A stretch of DNA of 64,000 nt from the NCBI RefSeq assembly GCF_918797505.1, contig NC_092793.1, positions 45,062,243 through 45,126,242 of the forward strand. The letters are read 5' to 3'. This DNA comes from Bemisia tabaci (Eukaryota > Arthropoda > Insecta > Hemiptera > Aleyrodidae). Positions 21,841-34,014 of this stretch are shown here, piece after piece; the first letter of the stretch is position 1, and every line of letters starts with the position of its first letter. The notes beneath the pieces are model-generated. The model was not told the DNA's origin. It saw only the letters and a list, made by a program, of their open reading frames with translations, and did not search any database. The position numbers and the translations under genes were made by a program.

Positions 21841-23199
21841 GATCAGCGTGAAAGAGGGTGCTCCCGAACGCAGCTGCGGAACTCTGCCCCAAGGCCCATA
21901 TGAGGACTTATATGTAACAATAGTGGATGTCGAGTTTTCTTATCGTGAGAAAATCGCATTTGAAGTTTTTGAAGCTCTGCACTTTTCCGCCCGTAGAACC
22001 GGGAGGATTCTTATAAAGATTTTCATGAAGAGCAACGAAGAGCACAAAACAAAGTCTTCAGGAAGGATCAGGTTGGTGAAACGATTGAAATGAACCAAAA
22101 GTAAGTCAATGCTGAGTCATTTAACAAAATTGAATAAGGGACTAAACCGTTTGTAACTTTTACAACAAAAACAAGGAAAAATTCTAAAATCAGTTAAAAA
22201 TTCATGAATTCTGGCAAGACAGTCCCGATACATGGGTGAATTCAAATAAGGGTCAAATTCCAGGTTCTATTTCCTCCCAAAATTTTTTTCTGAATTTTTG
22301 GGCAAACCAAACTTTATTTTGACTATCATTAGGTGTAGACTTAGGAAATATAGCTCGTCGAGCTTAATAGTTGGGCTTAAACCCGAATTTCCACCGTCAA
22401 GTGTATCACTTCCCAAAATTTGCCGTAATTTTGCCTGATTTCCTAAATTTTCATCTCAGAGGTGACATATAATACTTTTAATTAAAAATTGAACACAATT
22501 GTCATAAAATCATCGTCGGGCACTAAATTAAAGCATAATTGAAAACATGTAACCCTTTCATATCTTGCAGAACCAAAAAAATTAAGAAAAAATTCATCCG
22601 TCATGAAAGATATCTGGAGCTTATTCCGCTTGTCTTTTAGACAGTTCCGTCTGTTTATCAAAATGCGCACTGTTTTCGTTTCACACGAGAAGAAGCTTTT
22701 ATTTCTTGGAATATTGCAGTACAAAATGGATTAAAAACACCGAATTTTAAAACTTCGAGTGGGCGTGTACCCGCTGAAGTGGTGATAAAGCCAGGAAAAG
22801 TTTGAGGACTTACATTAACATAACAATTACACCGGTCAACTTTTTTTTTTTTTATTTTTGATTTTCTGAAGATTTACCAATGGTTTCGGAGTAGATTTTT
22901 GGCGCTGATTCTGAAGAACAACTCCATTTACCTGTATCAATGCGATTTATCCTGGGAAAGTTCGGAATTTTTCCGGAGAAATCGGAATTTTCCTTAAAAA
23001 TCTAGCTTTTCCAGAAGAGTCAATTTTCCGGGAGAATCTATGCACAATGGACAAAACACAGGAATTTTTCGATTTCCTAGCCTAAGATACATAGGAAACC
23101 CTATTGCTCCCCTATTAAAATTTCCTTTTTTTTCCTTTTACCAAGGTTTTCCGGTCCAGTTTCATTAAAATCAATTAATTAGTCACCGAGATAGTGTTT

Positions 23200-23762
23200 T
23201 AAGCCACGGCCACCATCTTAGATTTTCGAATCTCGGATATTTGACTAAAATTCGAGTTTCCCATTCAAAAATACCCGCGGGTACCAAGTTTCACTTTAAT
23301 CGACTGATTAGGTGCTGAGATAGCATTTTAGGCCACGTCCGCCATCTTGGATTTTCGAATTTTGAAAATTCGACTAAAAATTCGAGTTTCCCATCCAAAA
23401 ATACCCCCGGATACCAAGTTTTGCGTTAATCGATTGATTAGGCGCTGAGATAGCATTTTAGGCCATGTCCGCCATCTTGGATTTTCGAATTTTGAAAATT
23501 CGACTAAAAATTCGAGTTCCTCATTGAAAAATATACCTCTGTATACCAAGTTCCACTTAAATCGGTCGAAAAGAGCGTCTACAGGGCTTAAACAAACAAG
23601 TCCCAGTTGATTAGGCGCTGCGATAGCATTTAAGGTCATGTCCGCCATCTTGGATTTTCGAATTTTCAAAATTCGACTGAAAATTCGAGTTCCCCATTGA
23701 AAAATACCCCCGGGTACCAAGTTTCACTTAAATCGGTAGAAAAGAGCGCCTACAGGGCTTAA
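23200..23762. repeat. Minisatellite/satellite block with CCGCCATCTTGG core
   Basis: Four or more diverged units contain, in order, GTCCGCCATCTTGG, ATTTTCGAATTTT, AAAATTCGACT, ATTCGAGTTTCCC, AAAATACCCCCGG, TACCAAGTTTCAC, AATCG and GCTGAGATAGCATTTTA(G)G. Unit cores begin near 23205, 23337, 23467 and 23640. The same family recurs at 59335-59705. Confidence 0.85.
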
Positions 23763-23789
23763 ACAAGCAAGTCTCAGTTGTAACAGTTT

Positions 23790-23872
23790 TCCACTCTGTC
23801 CCACTAAACTGGGACAGCATGGGACAGGATGGAAACATATGGGACAGGATGGAACGGGACAGGATGGAATAA
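23790..23872. repeat. Short tandem repeat, GGGACAGGATGGA unit
   Basis: The phrase GGGACAGGATGGA and variants repeat about four to five times in ~80 bp, next to the satellite block. Confidence 0.8.
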
Positions 23873-25754
23873 GCTGTTTTTTAAGCTTATCTCTAACAGT
23901 AAAGACAATTTTGGTGTTTTTTTTCACGGAATATTTAGTAGCACGTCCTAGAGGATCGGAATTAGAGAAAATTTTCCCTAACGCACACTTCGAAAGTATT
24001 TTACGAGCTGATATTAGTGTGTGTGTGTATGCTTGACGCCCTGTTAGTTATCATGTATAGCATTCTGTTTGGCATCATTAATGGCGTTAATCTTGCACAA
24101 AAATTTGCGAATTTCAGAATTTTTGCCATCTACGACGTGTGAACTATTCAATCAAAACAAAAAAAGTCGTTTTTGGAAAAACCTCAACGTTACGGCAATC
24201 ATTTAGAGCTTATTACATCGTTGCCACGTCTCTCCTGGCTGTTGCTGACTGTTGCTCGGGACAATGATTCTAGCGCGTGAAAAAGTTATTGATGGAGCAA
24301 AAAATAAATTGACATATTTTTTTTCTCAAATTCAAAAGCATTACCTATCATCTCCGATAAAGTTTTCTTAAATAATCACTCTAGTTATGCTGCAACATCG
24401 ATTTAAAGTCAAGAACCAGGCACGGGGGACACGCAAATTTGGGACAAATGTAGGCAATTTGCACATTCAAAGTTCTCCTAAATTTTTATTTCAGTCCAAA
24501 TAAAGTGGGAAATAGCATGTAATAGTCAACAATAGTGTGGAAAATGAGAAAAAAATTTGATCTGCCTATGTTTCTCAGATCATGACGATTAAAACAGGTC
24601 GGGACACCAAATTAGACGCTTATTTGAACTCACCCACATATAATGTTAGTGTCAGCTACAGCCCATGACAGGTGGTCGGGCAGTTATCGCAAGTGGGTTC
24701 GAATCTCCACAGTGTCCTGCCGCGCAGACTGGGGAAAACAGTGGATTCTCACATCCGCTGTTTTTACAAATAACATGGTTTTTAGTTCATTTCTTGCCGA
24801 AAAATTGCGCTGAAAGTCTGAAACTTTGCACAGGCATTTTTGTAGGCTCTAGATTTCGAAAAAAGCGTTTGCTCTAAAAATGGCGGATGTCAGCGACCTC
24901 TATTGTTACATATATGTCCTCATATACGGACCCTGTCTCGTCAACTTTGGAAAAGCATAACTCCGAAACTAATCATTTCCCCAACATGTTCTTTAGCTCA
25001 TTTTAAAGAGAAGAACAAGGGCTATTTTTTACACACATATTCATAACATTTGTCGTTCATAACATTGGTTGAGAAATTGAAAAATCCAAAATCAAAGTTT
25101 TTAAAAACTTTAATGAGCCATAACTTTACCGAAAATTAACAGATTGTCAATTTCTTGTACTTGATAGAAAGGTCTTTGTATGTTCTTTCATTAAAGAAAA
25201 AAAATTTCAACTAGATATCTGCAACCGGTCAAAAGTTATGCCTGAAAGTTGATTATTCTTAGACCCTCCTCCCGGGGGGAGGGGGGGGGGCTGGATCAAA
25301 AACTCCACCATTTTTGAACTTTTGTAACCTTCCTTCACAGATAACTTTTCTTTACATATGACAAGACTCCGTTTTGGGCCCAATTCTTATAGGAGATGTA
25401 TATACTTCCTAGTTTCTTTCTCTCTCCTTTTCCATTCTCCTTACCAGCCAGACACACACTGCGTTTTGATTTTAGCCAGCCTGTCTTGGAAATTACCCAA
25501 GCTGCAATTACGGATTGTGCAAAGCGTCATGATGACTTTGATCAGCATTCAAATGGTTTCAAATGGTTCAATGGTTCAATGGTAATAACCAATTCTGAAC
25601 GAAATAAAAATCCAGCGCTTGAGGTTACAACGCGATTTGGGTCATTTTGACGAATTTTAAATCGAAAGCTGGCAACACTGCAACTCTAAATTGTTCGAAT
25701 ATGCCTTTTCTTATCGAAAACTCTCAGATTGCACATTTTTCGTGAAATTTTGGA

Positions 25755-26450
25755 GGAAATCACACCTCGAAACCTTCATTTTATCATCAAATTCGATATT
25801 TTTGAGTCCGCAACTTGGCAACGCTGCCGCGGGGGGCAAAAAATTTTGTATGGGCATGAAAATTTCAGAAAAGTCACATCTTATACCAGGTTAATACATA
25901 CTAAAAGTCAGATCGGTCACGGCAAGGATGAGAGAGAAAAGGTTTAACTTGCCGCCCCGTGCTCAGTGTGCTATTTTACCCTTAAAAAACCGCAAAAATT
26001 CGATTATTTTTCAAAAATCTCAAACACTCTACTTCGAAATTGGCCAAAACCCCATCAGGCAGTACCCTACTACAACTTACAATTTGAATTTTTGATTTTG
26101 AATGGAAATCACACTCCGAAACCTTCATTTTATCATTAAATTCGATATTTCGGAGTCCGCAACTTGGCAACGCTGCCGCGGGAGCAAAAAAAATTGTATG
26201 GGCATGAAAATTTCAGAAAAGTCCCATCTTATACCAGGTAAAAACATACTAAAAATTCAGATCGGTCAAAGCAAGGATGAGGGAGAGGGGGTTTAATTTG
26301 TCGCCCCGAGGCCAATTTTGCTCTTTTACCCCTAAAAAACCACAAAAATGCGATTATTTTTCGAGGAGCTCCGACAACCTATTTCGAAATTGCCCAAAAA
26401 CCCATCAGGGGGTACCCCACTACAACCTCCAACTTGAATTTTTGATGTAC
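25755..26450. repeat. Tandem duplication, two ~347-bp units
   Basis: 25755-26101 and 26102-26450 share long blocks such as GAAACCTTCATTTTATCAT, GAGTCCGCAACTTGGCAACG, CTGCCGCGGG, TATGGGCATGAAAATTTCAG and CATCTTATACCAGGT, in the same order and spacing. There is no coding constraint visible. Confidence 0.85.
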
Positions 26451-26796
26451 AACAAAGTCGCATTTAAAGTGAGTTCAGGGGCACCGTGCATAAGGACTGT
26501 GAGGGGTTCTTCAATTGTGCAATTTAATTTATTGCATGAAAACTGTTGTGCGGATTTTTGTGCAAATTTCAGTGAAATTTCTGCTTAATACAAAGCAAAT
26601 TCCTTAAAATTTTCAAAGGCATCTCCCCAAACGTTCTCTCCGAAAAAATTTAATTGCCCAGTCAAGTTTGGCAATAGCTGATGTAACTTGGTTCCTCTCT
26701 GCTAAATGCAGTCCATTTCATCTGTACAACAGTTAAATGCATTAAAGCTGATTATATATGAGAGTGATTGATATTGTTTGCAAACCATCTACTGAA

Positions 26797-27763
26797 TACG
26801 AGGTCTGTTAGATTAGAAACCGGATTTTGGTCATAACTAGCCCACAATGCGTCCGAATTAGGTTTTCTTGAGATTTTATGATAGCTGGAAATATACTTAA
26901 GAACGCTACGTTCACAGATTTTGTTTATTTTGATCAATGTTTATTCTGTGTCATCTTGAATACGAGTAAGTCAGGTGCGTTTTGCGATTTTCAGCATGCA
27001 ATCACTGATAGAGCAAAGACTCAACATTTAATTTTGTTTTAAACTCGGTATACCTTGTACCGAAACTTTTGGTATGCTAAGTAAAGTTTACCAAGATCCT
27101 TGTATGAGATGTTCCCACTGTTTTGAGTGGGTTAAACGATTCAAAACTGGTCAGGAGTTCGTCGAAAATGAGGAGTATGGGAATCTACCCTCAACGGCAA
27201 CTGACATTTGTCACGTGGAAGAAGTGCGGGTAAAAGTGCTCGAAAATGGTCGTTTCGAGCTTGTTGAACAGAGTAATATTTCTGAAGGCTATGTACATAC
27301 AATTTTTATAGAATATGTAGACACGCATCGAGTTTCAGGTGCACTTGCCCCTTGATTGTTGTCCGTTGAACGAAAATCCAACCAAATGTCAATTTCCCTT
27401 TAGCTGCTTGAACGTTCTAACAATGATCCTACATTTTTGAATAGGATAATTTTCGGTGACAATACTTTAGTGTACGGCTACGATATGGAGTCGAAACTCC
27501 AATCGTCCTTGTGGGTTGAAAAATGTAGTGCAAGACCGAAAAAAGAGAGACAAGTTCGGTCAAACATAAAAATCGCAAAACACCCTTGAGGTTGCCTTAC
27601 TTCAAGCCACATACCAACAAAGTTAATTATGATTTTTCAAATTTGTGAACGTAGCGTTCTTAAATATATTTTCAGCTATCAGAAAAGCTCAAGAAAACGT
27701 AATTTGGACGCATTGTGGGCTAGTTATGACCAAAATCCGGTTTCTAATCAAACAGACCTCGTA
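26797..27763 (+). mobile_element. Mariner element, internally deleted, copy 2
   Basis: The ends and length match copy 1 at 1390-2357: CGAGGTCTGTTAGATTAG at 26799 and its complement ending at 27761, with TA at 26797-26798 and 27762-27763. A 93-residue frame (27074-27355) keeps the mariner N-terminal helix-turn-helix (FEWVKRFKTGQEFVE). Beyond it a shifted frame recalls the catalytic-domain segment with VYGYD (27471-27488). It is smaller than a full-length mariner, lacks a continuous transposase, and is flanked by a G-run near 27917. Insertion is in intron 6. Confidence 0.9.
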
Positions 27764-28294
27764 TCAGGCTCATCATGCCCGGTTTTCTTACTATCCATCT
27801 CACTACCCTTTTTTTTGGAAATGTCCAAAAATTGAGCTTTGGGACAAAAACTTTTGGTACATCAACCCCTAAGAACTTAATGAAGGTATCCTCAGCTTCC
27901 CCAATACCCCATTTGGGGGTGGGGGGGGGGGGGGGGTTAAAGGAGACTACCCTAGGGTGCATCAAAAGAAATGAAAGTTTGTACCCTCCTCAGATGGCAA
28001 TTGATACCACCATGGTTAAAATTATATGAATAGTACAAATAGAGGGAGAAATTCAGGCCAGAGCGATTGTGTACACCAGACAATCAATAAATTTTGCGAC
28101 AGCAGTGTTACACGGTTCATCCATGGGATTATAAAAATAACATTAAGTGAGAAAAAATGTGGAAATATCCTACGCAACTTCTTAACTCTTACTCACTTGC
28201 AATTCCTGTACTAAGTAAAACAAGTTGAATTTTGAATTAGACTAAGTATTTTGCCAATTTTCCTTTTAATTAATTCTATGCCCTAAATTTTCAG
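27764..28294. other. Intron 6, last part: G-run and unassigned sequence
   Basis: A near-continuous G-run lies at 27914-27936. Otherwise nothing recognised. The acceptor aattttcag ends at 28294. Confidence 0.45.
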
Positions 28295-30409
28295 TTAACG
28301 GGCTCCAAGGCTCCACAATTGAAGAGACTGGCTCAGTGGCTTGCTGATAACCCGACTTTTGATATTGACCCCAAATGGGCGGAACTCGTCAAAGAAAGAG
28401 GTAATCTGCCGCACGACTTGAAAAGCAGGTTAGTACAAGCTGAAAGGAAAAGCAACACTGGAACAGGTGGTCTTCTAGCTAACCCTCAAAATGCCCAAAC
28501 ATCTGTCAATCAATCATCTAGTCTGCCCACTTCTCTGGCATCTTCATTGCAGTATCCATCGCTGGCCTCAGCAGGCCTAGGTGCCTTGAATCCTGCCCTC
28601 ATTTCTGGACTTACAGGTCTCAGCGGCTTTGATCCTAAATCACCAAATCCATTCTACCCCTTTTTACCTAATTTAGGTGCACTGGCAGGAATGAGCGGTC
28701 TGAGTAACATCAACCTCACTAATTCCTTATTTGCCAATTTAGCTGGTTTAGGTATTCCGAATTTGGCAGGGATTGACTCCTCTGCCATAAATGAAACAGC
28801 CACCAAATCAAGTAGCACTTCGAATAAAGTAAATAGCAAAAGTCGCAAGCCCGACTCTTCCAGTGTTAGTAAAACACCAACGTCTTCAGCCTCCAATCTA
28901 CCCAGTAGTTTGCCATACTTCTTTCCAAACCCAAGTTTGTTGTATCCTTCGCTCGGTTTGGGTGGTTTGAGTCCCTTTTCACTCCAGCCAGGGGCTGGCT
29001 ACGAAAGTTTGGCCATGTTAAATGGGGGCTTAGGAGTTTCCAGTGCATCTCAATCAATGCCAACTTCATCAAGGCATAAGAATTCGTCAAGTGGAAGTCG
29101 AGCATCTACAGCAACAGCCTCTGCTTCAACGACTACATCATCTGCTGCTGCTGGTCCCAATCAAAAATCCAGTCGATCTGCTCAGCAGTATCAGTTCCCT
29201 CAAGAATCTCACCTATTAGAAAGTTTGACAAGAGCTGGCCGCCTCCCTGACCTCACTAAGAAGCCGACTAGTAAGGATGTAGAAAATTTGAAGAACCTAA
29301 TGATGTCCTCACTCCCATCTTTAGCTGCGTTTGATCCAAAAAAAACAAGAAACGATCAAGAAATGAAAGAAGCGTTTGATAGTCTTAGCAAATCTGAGCT
29401 TTTTGCAAGGATCCCACAGAGTCTCGATGATCGTAAGTTGTCCATATCAACTGCAGATCTGGTAGAGAAGCATTCGTCAAAGAGGCACAGGGAGCCTAGT
29501 CCGCAAGTAAGTGACAAAAGCAGTTCCAAAAAAATAAAGGACTCCCCCATATCAATTCCAGTTCCACCCTCTAAAAAGTTCATGATGGAAAGTCAAAACC
29601 TTCAAATGGACTTGCCTTCCAAAGACAGGTCCCCAAGCTACAGTAGTAGCAGTGCTAATGAGCAACCTTCCTTGACAATTACATCAACTGAAGAGCAATC
29701 AAGAAAATCTATGAAAGAGAGCAAACTAGGAGCGCTGATCAGTCAAGTGGCAGTAGTACCGGCAGTAGAGATAACTGTTGCCTCCACATTCCCTTCAAAA
29801 CGAGGAACCCCGTCACCGGTCCCCATTTCGGTTCCTGCTTCGTCTTTATCGCCAAAGCATCCTTCATCTCCACTGCAAATTCCTTTAGTTTCTGCAGTCT
29901 CTATCTCTGAACCCTCTGCTCAATCACCCGCTCCCTCCCCTCCTCCCATCTTAGTGCCTGACGAGCCACCGAAAGCCGCAACTCCTGCCCCAGAGCCAGT
30001 TGTGTTATCAACCTCTATCCTCGAAGGAACATCGGAGAGTTTGCCCATTGTAGAAGTTGAACAAGCTTCAGAATTAGAATCAAAAGTCGAAATTATGATC
30101 AACAAACCACAAGACAACAGCAATGAGGACCAACTCTCAGCGCCAAACAAGGCAGACACCTCCACTGAGACACTAAATAAAGAAGAAGCAGTACCTGAGG
30201 AAGAAACAATGCCAGCTAAGAAACGTAGACCTAGATCAAAAAAGCCAGTTCCCATCCTTAATGATCCTGAATTAGCCGTAGAAAGGAAAAATTTGAGATC
30301 ATCAGCCAGTAGATCAGCAGCAGCTGCAGCTGCTCGAGCGGCAAGAGCAGCAGCATTACAGCAGCAAGCAGAACAGGAAAATGCATCAGCTCAAGAAGAT
30401 GAGGTGTAA
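28295..30409 (+). CDS. kis: kismet/CHD7-type terminal coding exon: second half of BRK domain and C-terminal tail
   Basis: 704 residues then TAA at 30407. The exon opens in phase 0 with LTGSKAPQLKRLAQWL, the second half of the BRK domain (x-L-x-x-W-L-x-x-N-P-x-F/Y), then DPKWAELVKERGNLPHDLKSRL. The rest is a long disordered tail. It runs through a Leu/Gly/Pro-rich block repeating GL(S/G)...P(N/S)L..L, Ser-rich segments, a proline-rich stretch with many SP motifs, and an acidic stretch. It ends with a basic nuclear signal AKKRRPRSKKP, an Ala/Arg run (SRSAAAAAARAARAAA) and an acidic EDEV end. The 2.1-kb frame has no stop, and exon identity is firm because the BRK halves fuse exactly at the splice. 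Confidence 0.9.
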   Translation, partial: LTGSKAPQLKRLAQWLADNPTFDIDPKWAELVKERGNLPHDLKSRLVQAERKSNTGTGGLLANPQNAQTSVNQSSSLPTSLASSLQYPSLASAGLGALNPALISGLTGLSGFDPKSPNPFYPFLPNLGALAGMSGLSNINLTNSLFANLAGLGIPNLAGIDSSAINETATKSSSTSNKVNSKSRKPDSSSVSKTPTSSASNLPSSLPYFFPNPSLLYPSLGLGGLSPFSLQPGAGYESLAMLNGGLGVSSASQSMPTSSRHKNSSSGSRASTATASASTTTSSAAAGPNQKSSRSAQQYQFPQESHLLESLTRAGRLPDLTKKPTSKDVENLKNLMMSSLPSLAAFDPKKTRNDQEMKEAFDSLSKSELFARIPQSLDDRKLSISTADLVEKHSSKRHREPSPQVSDKSSSKKIKDSPISIPVPPSKKFMMESQNLQMDLPSKDRSPSYSSSSANEQPSLTITSTEEQSRKSMKESKLGALISQVAVVPAVEITVASTFPSKRGTPSPVPISVPASSLSPKHPSSPLQIPLVSAVSISEPSAQSPAPSPPPILVPDEPPKAATPAPEPVVLSTSILEGTSESLPIVEVEQASELESKVEIMINKPQDNSNEDQLSAPNKADTSTETLNKEEAVPEEETMPAKKRRPRSKKPVPILNDPELAVERKNLRSSASRSAAAAAARAARAAALQQQAEQENASAQEDEV

Positions 30410-33400
30410 AATGCCAAGTAGATAATACTCAGTGATCATTTTTGAACTTTGTGTCGGTTTCTTGTACATACCTTATTCGTTGGTTGATTTTGTCAGGCCT
30501 AACTGTCTCCATGCCCTCTAACTTTATCTTACCTCTAAGTTTTAGCTCCCTGAGTTTTGATCAAATTGTCACTTGATCCTTCCACCCTCAGTTTAACAAA
30601 ATAGTAACTTGCACACTAATCTGTTTCAATTCAATGATGGTGATCATGAACAATTCGTGTGTTCATCATGATGATGACAATTCATGATGTGTTCATTATC
30701 ATTTTGTCAGAGCGGAATCAAAACATTTTATTTTGGAATACCTCAAATTCTTAAAAGCTGTCTCATAGCTTATCTCTATAATTATATTGGGTGGACAGCC
30801 ATCACTGAAGCTGTGGAGCAATGAAAGTGTGTTCTTCAACTCAATTTAAGCAGATGACTTACTCCTTCTATCATTGTTATTAAGACAACCTTCTTTTGTT
30901 CAGATGAGTGCGTTTACTTACCTTACATTTTACGCTTTTCAGTCAAGTATCATGTTTTAAAAAAAAAAAATTGCCTCCATTCACAAAATGTGGTAGGTTT
31001 CCATTCGTACAATGTCAGCATGGATCATGAATTCCTCCAGAGCCTAAAAAGGTCTATTAAGAAAACATGAATGAATTGAATTCAGTTTGATTAAAGGGAG
31101 TAACCAAAATGGCCCGTTTTGCATGTACCCCTTCTACAACTTTTTCTCTTTTATCAAATAATGCTACACATTTAATTTTTTTTAATAGAAGCAGTGGATA
31201 CCTCTGTTATATTTTTTTCAAGTCGACACTTTATTTCTACAGAATGAACTATATGTCCCAGGTATTCTTCAGGATTAACACTTCTTATTTTTAAATATTA
31301 TTCCGGCACATGAAATTTTCCAGTACCACCCAAAGAGAGAAGAAGAATAAGTAATTGACACTTGAACTGTCACTGAATTAAGCTCTAGTTGCAGACTAAT
31401 CGTCCTAATCGATAATAAATTTTCTTTAGTTTTCATTCATAGGAATTCTTTGGGTCAGCCAGCTCACTGGCTAGATTCTGGGAGACTTCTTGAACTATCA
31501 TGAGCGTCTGTAGATGAGCTACACCGCAAATAATGAGGAAACCCATAAAGAAATGAAAAAGACATATTTTCGTGCAATTTTAGAATGGAGAAAAAAGTAT
31601 AAACTCAAGATCAAACATTTACAAAAAAATTGTTTATTTATTTATTCCCCTAGCTGTCTTAGTCTACATAACTTAATACATCGCTTGATGCCTCCAAGTC
31701 TGCAATGAATCGTTTTCATTGTCGGTTTTGTATTGGTTGAGTCACTGGCAAAAGGGGGGGTTTCATTGGGCTCCGCCTCGGTTTTTTCTGCAACATCCTT
31801 CGGTATTGTGTGGAACTCATCCTTGGTCTCCGCTTGCTCTGTGATTTAAATTCTTCTCCCGCGAATTTGTTCGGCGTTGACAAATTTGTGAGTTTTCCTG
31901 ATGGAGAGATCCTCTTCATTTTTATGCAGATTCCAACCAAGGTCGTCATTTTCCCCCATTCTTTAGTCCGTTTTCATTCAATGCTTAATAAGTCTGTAGG
32001 GTGATGGTTTGACTCCAATCCCACAGTCAGGTGGATTGCTCTCAAGTTTCACTGGCCATGTACGAATATTATTCATCGATCATAACTTCACTTCTTAAAA
32101 ATACAAGGAAGCTATCTTGGTTTAAATAATACATTCACGAAACATGATAAAAAAGGATGAGGACTAATGAGAAAGTGAACAATGAAGTCTAATTCCCGAA
32201 CGACTCAACGGGTACCTACATGAGTATAAGCATAAGTCCTACAGGAGTTTGTGGTAAATAGTTATTGTTTGCAATGCTACTCTGCGCATGCCGCAGCAGA
32301 AATGCACTGATTTTCCTTATTGGTTCGCTTAGCCACAGTGGTCTTGAATGGGAATTGCGAAGATGAGATAGATAAATCTGTTTAAAGTGCATAACTGAGT
32401 TCTGAAAATGTGTTTAGATGGCAAGACAGAAAACAAGGAAAGAAAAGGAATAATCATGTGCACTTGAATGACTGGGACGTATGCAAACTCTTCGAGTTTG
32501 CAGATGAGCCAGACTCTTATTTTGAGTTTGCAAAATCGGGAAGTTGAGTGCAGCTCATATGTGGGGGCCTTCAGTATGTGACTTTGATTTGTGATTATTT
32601 TAAAATTCTTGTCATTAAAGTTGTTCACTTTCAGTTGTTAAGTATTTGGATTGTCTTTTAAAATATCATGTATAGTATTATACTACGTCCATCTGAACAA
32701 AGGAAAGTTTCCATGATTTTATACGTATTTATTCATCAGTCAAAATAAGATTTTACTAAAAAATTTTTTACAATAAAATGTAAAAGCCGAATGCATTATG
32801 ACTGCATTTGTATTTTGTTTTATTATGCAACTTACATTTACTCTTGAATTTTAGTATCTTTTCCCGTTTTTCCCACTCTTCGCGTGCCACTTCTCGAAAG
32901 GATGGGCGTTTTAATCCTCTTTTTTATAGCCTCAAGCGTATTGAAGTATAAAAGAAAATCAAAGCTACATTTGGCCCACAAATTAAAAATAAATGAAGAA
33001 AAATTAATAACTAGGTATCATAAAAGATATAAATCATAATTGAATGCAAGCGATACTGTTGAAGGCATTCTTCAAAACCTTTATTTTTTTATTGTGTAAA
33101 CAACAAGTACTTGATTTTATCTCTTTGTATAATTGTACATTCAAAGCTAAAAATAGAACATGTTTTACATTTTCTGATAGTATTGATTACTAGGCTGAAG
33201 ACTTTATGGACTCATTTTTATATTTATTTTCAAATTAAAGTATTATGTTTTTCTTTCATAATTTATTGTTAACTGTGATAGCATTTTCTTTTTTCTTTTT
33301 TTTTTCTCTCTCTTTATTTTTCTTGTCCCTGTCTTTATTTATTGCTCGAAAATGAATGAATGTGATTGTATGTACGCTTATGTTTTTTTCCTTCTTTCTT

Positions 33401-33597
33401 TTGATTTTAATGCATAAATAGTTGAATTCATTCTTTTCAGAGTTGAAGCAAAATTTAAAACTAAGCAGTTTTATCTTACAAAAACTTTTTTGGGGCATTG
33501 AAGATCGATAATTATTGAATATGAATGAATGAAATAGACTGCTCTTCCTAACAACCTTTCTTCATTTTTTCCTTGATATTTTAGATTACTTAATACC
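30410..33597 (+). other. kismet 3' UTR / downstream flank
   Basis: There is no coding frame of weight after the stop, and the sequence is AT-rich. Hexamers AATAAA occur at 31414, 32772 and again at 35917. A T/GT-rich tract follows the one at 32772 (TTTGTATTTTGTTTTA), so I favour it as a main cleavage signal. The true 3' end is not decidable from sequence. Confidence 0.5.
32772..32777 (+). terminator. Candidate poly(A) signal AATAAA
   Basis: The hexamer is followed ~35 bases later by a T/GT-rich element, as expected of a cleavage site. Confidence 0.4.
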
Positions 33598-34014
33598 CAG
33601 TGTTCAAAACTCACAGGCGCCAAATGCGTCTAAATAATCGGCCATGGCGCCTAAAAAATGAAGTCTCTGCGCCAACGTGGCCCCTAAAGGGAAGGGCCCC
33701 CTTTCACAGGAAGTCACATAAAGAAAGAAAAACAAATCTATTTGAATAAAAAAAACTCAGAATTTTCAGCTCTACAAGTGAATGCTTGCTTTTTCTTTTC
33801 TTCACGATTTCATTCTTAGTGCTTTTGTCTTCCGCAAGTTACAGTTACTACTAGTTCTGTTACAAAAACATTTTGCGTCTAGCTTTTCACTAAATGCGCC
33901 GTAATATATAGGCAAAAAGTCAATTTGGCCCCTAAAAAACCTTCAATGGCGCCTAAAAATTGAGCTTGATGCACCACATGGCTTCTAAAATTCAAAGGTG
34001 AGTTTCGAACACTG
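33598..34014. mobile_element. hAT-type MITE, 417 bp
   Basis: The termini are CAGTGTTCAAAACTCAC and GTGAGTTTCGAACACTG (one mismatch). The 8 bp on the left (TTAATACC, 33590-33597) and on the right (TTTATACC, 34015-34022) match at 7 of 8 positions. The interior repeats GGCGCC(T/A)AAA several times. It lies 3.2 kb after the host stop codon. Confidence 0.88.

Larger units (their letters stand above)
21890..24945. repeat. Possible long inverted-repeat element around the satellite block
   Basis: ATATGAGGACTTATATGTAACAATAG (21897-21922) is answered by its reverse complement near 24903-24928. A second mirrored pair, CCCGATACATGGGTGAATTCAAATAAG (22223-22250) and CTTATTTGAACTCACCCACAT (24620-24642), lies inside the first, in matching order. 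This suggests nested inverted termini of one or two elements. The interior has no gene I recognise. Confidence 0.45.

Noticed and set aside
23328..23720. 130-codon minus-strand frame
   Set aside because: It is a run through satellite units; repeated words in the protein mirror the DNA unit.
24664..24740. tRNA-like SINE head with GGTTCGAATCT
   Set aside because: Only a B box is clear. The A box spacing and the rest of a SINE are missing.
29920..30255. 111-codon minus-strand frame in terminal exon
   Set aside because: Shadow of the host coding frame, low complexity.
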